The position numbers and the translations under genes are program-made. The notes beneath the pieces were generated by a model. It was not told the origin of the DNA and ran no database searches. It saw nothing but the letters and a program-made list of their open reading frames with translations. This document shows positions 61,960 through 64,000 of a stretch of 64,000 nt of DNA, in pieces. How positions within the stretch are numbered: position 1 is the stretch's first letter; every line of letters starts with the position of its first letter. The DNA is from G020348385 sp964580235 (GTDB taxonomy: Bacteria > Acidobacteriota > Aminicenantia > Aminicenantales > Aminicenantaceae), in the NCBI GenBank assembly GCA_964580235.1, contig CAZOJY010000002.1, positions 1 to 64,000 on the forward strand. The letters are read 5' to 3'.

Positions 61960-62757
61960 ATGCACAAAGTATCAAAAGCTCTCATCGTCCACAAAAAGAC
62001 CTGGGGAGATTACGTCCTCCTCGGCTTCCAGGCCAAAAAAATAGCCAACGAAGCCCAACCCGGCCAGTTCATCATGGTTCGCACAGACGCTCAGCTGCAC
62101 CCTCTTCTGCGCCGGCCTTTTAGCATTCATTCTGTCCAGAACAGTGTGATGGAAATCTTTTTTCAAAAATCCGGGATTGGAACAACCCGTATGAGTTTAA
62201 AAGAACGAGGCGATGTTTTGGATATCATCGGTCCGCTGGGAAAAGGGTTCTGTTTGGAACGTGCTCTCTGTGGAAAAAATGTCGCTCTCATCGGAGGAGG
62301 AAGAGGTATTGCGCCGCTGTGTTTTCTTGCCCGCAGGCTGCGTAATCTAGGGGCAAATCCTCGCATCTTTTATGGAGGAAAAACGAAGGCCGATATTCCC
62401 CTCAGACAAAAATTTATAACAGAAAATTTTAAAATTTTCCTTTCGACCGATGACGGATCTCATGGTTTCAAAGGTTTTGTCACCGATCTTTTCCGGGCCA
62501 CACTCCACGAATTCCCACCATTCCGGATTTTCGCCTGCGGACCTGAAGCCATGATGCAAAAAGTTTTTCAAATCGCCCGAGCAAAAAAGATCTCCGCAGA
62601 GTTTTCGCTGGAATCAATCATGGGCTGCGGGTTTGGCGCGTGTTGGGGATGTGTGCGGAAAATCAAGAACAACACCAAAGAAGAATGGATAAAAATCTGC
62701 GAGGAGGGACCTGTGTTTGCCGGCGATCAAATCATTTGGCAAAAAGAGGAGTCATGA
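61960..62757 (+). CDS. pyrK: Dihydroorotate dehydrogenase B, electron-transfer subunit
   Basis: From the ATG at 61960 it has 265 residues. The frame is open to a TTG at 61858, but those residues do not match the family. FAD-binding HPLLRRPFSIHSV and the NAD-binding LIGGGRGIAPLCFLAR are seen. The [2Fe-2S] cysteines lie in IMGCGFGACWGCV with a fourth in WIKICEEGPVF. PyrK passes electrons from PyrD to NAD. It overlaps pyrD by four bases (ATGA). Confidence 0.94.
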   Translation: MHKVSKALIVHKKTWGDYVLLGFQAKKIANEAQPGQFIMVRTDAQLHPLLRRPFSIHSVQNSVMEIFFQKSGIGTTRMSLKERGDVLDIIGPLGKGFCLERALCGKNVALIGGGRGIAPLCFLARRLRNLGANPRIFYGGKTKADIPLRQKFITENFKIFLSTDDGSHGFKGFVTDLFRATLHEFPPFRIFACGPEAMMQKVFQIARAKKISAEFSLESIMGCGFGACWGCVRKIKNNTKEEWIKICEEGPVFAGDQIIWQKEES

Positions 62758-63665
62758 TAGATCTGTCGGTCGATCTGGGTTTTCTACGGCTCAAGAATCC
62801 CGTGCTCACTGCCAGTGGGACATTTGGCTATGGTGTGGAATTCGTTCCCTTTATGGATTTAAACAGGCTCGGCGGACTCGTAGTCAAAGGACTTTATTTC
62901 AATCCCCGTCCTGGCAATCCTCCTCCGCGGCTTGTCGAAACAGCAAGCGGATTAATAAACGCCATCGGTCTCCAGGGAATTGGGGTAAAAAAATTTTCCG
63001 CAGAAATTCTTCCTCACCTCAGGGGTTTTGACACAGCCCTTATCGTCAATGTCTGCGGCAACGAGGATGAGGAGTATGCAGCGGTCGTAGAATATCTGGA
63101 CAAACAGGAAGGTATCGCTGCCTATGAGCTGAATATATCCTGTCCGAACACAAAACGGGAGGGCAAATGTCCAGCTTTAACTCCGGAGACCACCCATGCA
63201 GTCGTTAAATTGGTAAAGGCGACAAGCTCCCGACCGGTGATTACAAAACTTTCCCCCAATGTTACGGATATCGTCGAGATTGCCTTGAGCGCACAGGAAG
63301 CCGGTTCGGATGGGCTTGCGCTGGCGAATACCTTTTTGGCCATGGCCATCGATGTGGATAAACAGACATCAAAACTGGCCAATATATTCGGCGGGCTCAG
63401 CGGACCAGCGATCAAGCCCCTCACCCTGCGTATGGTTTATCAGGTTGCTCAACGTGTCCAAATCCCGATTGTGGGAATCGGGGGGATTGCAACCAGCAGC
63501 GATGCACTCGAGTACATGATTGCCGGCGCAAGCGCCATCGAAGTGGGAACGGCTAACTTTGTCGATCCTAAATCAACGATAAAAATCATCCGGGGCCTTG
63601 AACTGTACTGCCAAAAAAAGGGGATCGAAAGCATCCAAAAAATCACCGGAACTCTCAAGGTATAA
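62754..63665 (+). CDS. pyrD: Dihydroorotate dehydrogenase B, catalytic subunit (class 1B)
   Basis: From the ATG at 62754 it has 303 residues. It oxidises dihydroorotate to orotate in UMP synthesis. The active-site base is Cys130 in AYELNISCPNTK, the mark of class 1 enzymes, and the PyrK partner points to class 1B. PIVGIGGIATSSDALEYMIA is the FMN phosphate site. Confidence 0.96.
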   Translation: MIDLSVDLGFLRLKNPVLTASGTFGYGVEFVPFMDLNRLGGLVVKGLYFNPRPGNPPPRLVETASGLINAIGLQGIGVKKFSAEILPHLRGFDTALIVNVCGNEDEEYAAVVEYLDKQEGIAAYELNISCPNTKREGKCPALTPETTHAVVKLVKATSSRPVITKLSPNVTDIVEIALSAQEAGSDGLALANTFLAMAIDVDKQTSKLANIFGGLSGPAIKPLTLRMVYQVAQRVQIPIVGIGGIATSSDALEYMIAGASAIEVGTANFVDPKSTIKIIRGLELYCQKKGIESIQKITGTLKV

Positions 63666-63692
63666 GCGTTCCTGTATAAGGATAACAGAAAA

Positions 63693-64000
63693 ATGAAAGA
63701 AAAGAATGAACTGGCCCGAAAAATTATCATCGCCTTGGATGTTTACACAAAACAGGACGCTCTATCCTTAGTTCAAGAACTCCCGGGAGCGGACACCTTT
63801 AAAGTGGGGCTTACACTTTTTATTTCAGAAGGTCCTCTGCTTCTGGAGGAAATTCAGAGGCAAGGAAAAAAGATCTTTTTGGACCTCAAGCTGCATGACA
63901 TCCCCAACCAGGTCGCCGGTGCTGTCAAGGCAGGAGTCGGGTATGGTGTTCACATGATGACTATGCATGCTTCGGGAGGTCAGGAAATGATGGCCCTGGC
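63693..64000 (+). CDS. pyrF: Orotidine 5'-phosphate decarboxylase, 3' end outside the window
   Basis: The frame from the ATG at 63693 (AAGGA upstream) stays open to the window edge, giving 102 residues of a family of about 230. KIIIALDVYTKQDALSLVQE and the catalytic LDLKLHDIPNQVAGAV are clear. It makes UMP from OMP, the step after orotate. It follows pyrD by 27 bp in the same operon. Confidence 0.94.
   Translation, partial: MKEKNELARKIIIALDVYTKQDALSLVQELPGADTFKVGLTLFISEGPLLLEEIQRQGKKIFLDLKLHDIPNQVAGAVKAGVGYGVHMMTMHASGGQEMMAL

Noticed and set aside
1..64000. tRNA, rRNA, CRISPR, riboswitch or prophage regions
   Set aside because: I saw no cloverleaf-like sequence, repeat-spacer array, known aptamer core or phage gene in the intergenic stretches read.

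Overview
The window is about 64 kb of compact bacterial chromosome of moderate G+C, rich in A/T homopolymer runs. It carries about 60 protein genes and no rRNA, tRNA or CRISPR that I can see. Signs of a Gram-negative envelope are a GspF/PilC secretion gene, a beta-barrel-like secreted protein, a lipoprotein and a MacA/HlyD-type adaptor. The VWFA-type secreted protein, the two sigma-54 activators and the general gene mix resemble Acidobacteriota or Aminicenantota-like bacteria. That placement is an inference and not firm.

Layout. 1-5.7 kb: a partial gspF/pilC gene, a small secreted protein, and a PDZ/multi-TM histidine kinase with its NtrC-type regulator. 5.8-10.2 kb: an M1 metallopeptidase, then speD and an Lrp-type regulator bracketed by short repeats. 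10.2-14.8 kb: gdhA, a site-2 protease, trpS, scpA and scpB. 15-21.5 kb: a tightly overlapped operon ispH-rpsA-HU-HIT-acyl-CoA dehydrogenase, followed by a PpiD-like chaperone. 21.5-29 kb: a PlsC-like protein, isoaspartyl dipeptidase, an NhaC antiporter, a sigma-54 activator and a large TPR protein. 28.9-31.8 kb: the conserved translation operon rpsP-khpA-rimM-trmD-rplS-rnhB, with rimM split by a frameshift in a run of nine T. 32-38.9 kb: ffh, a VWFA-like protein behind a sigma-54-type promoter, accB-accC, a LecA-like protein and suhB. 39-42.9 kb: an export adaptor and ATPase with a Yip1-type membrane protein. 42.9-47 kb: miaA, hflX, a TPR/SLH lipoprotein and pgsA. 47-54 kb: six genes for exopolysaccharide or O-antigen assembly. 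54-64 kb: an M20 peptidase, cutA, an HDAC-family deacetylase, proline dehydrogenase, ppdK, an aminotransferase and pyrK-pyrD-pyrF.

Physiology. The gene set fits a peptide- and amino-acid-using heterotroph: M1 and M20 peptidases, isoaspartyl dipeptidase, glutamate and proline dehydrogenases, an aminotransferase, acyl-CoA dehydrogenase and PPDK.

The most unusual signals are the rimM frameshift, a recurring promoter geometry that predicts leaderless mRNAs, a REP/MITE-like repeat family whose copies reach into a glycosyltransferase stop codon, a 29-residue membrane peptide upstream of miaA, and an ABC export module with no MacB-type permease next to it.
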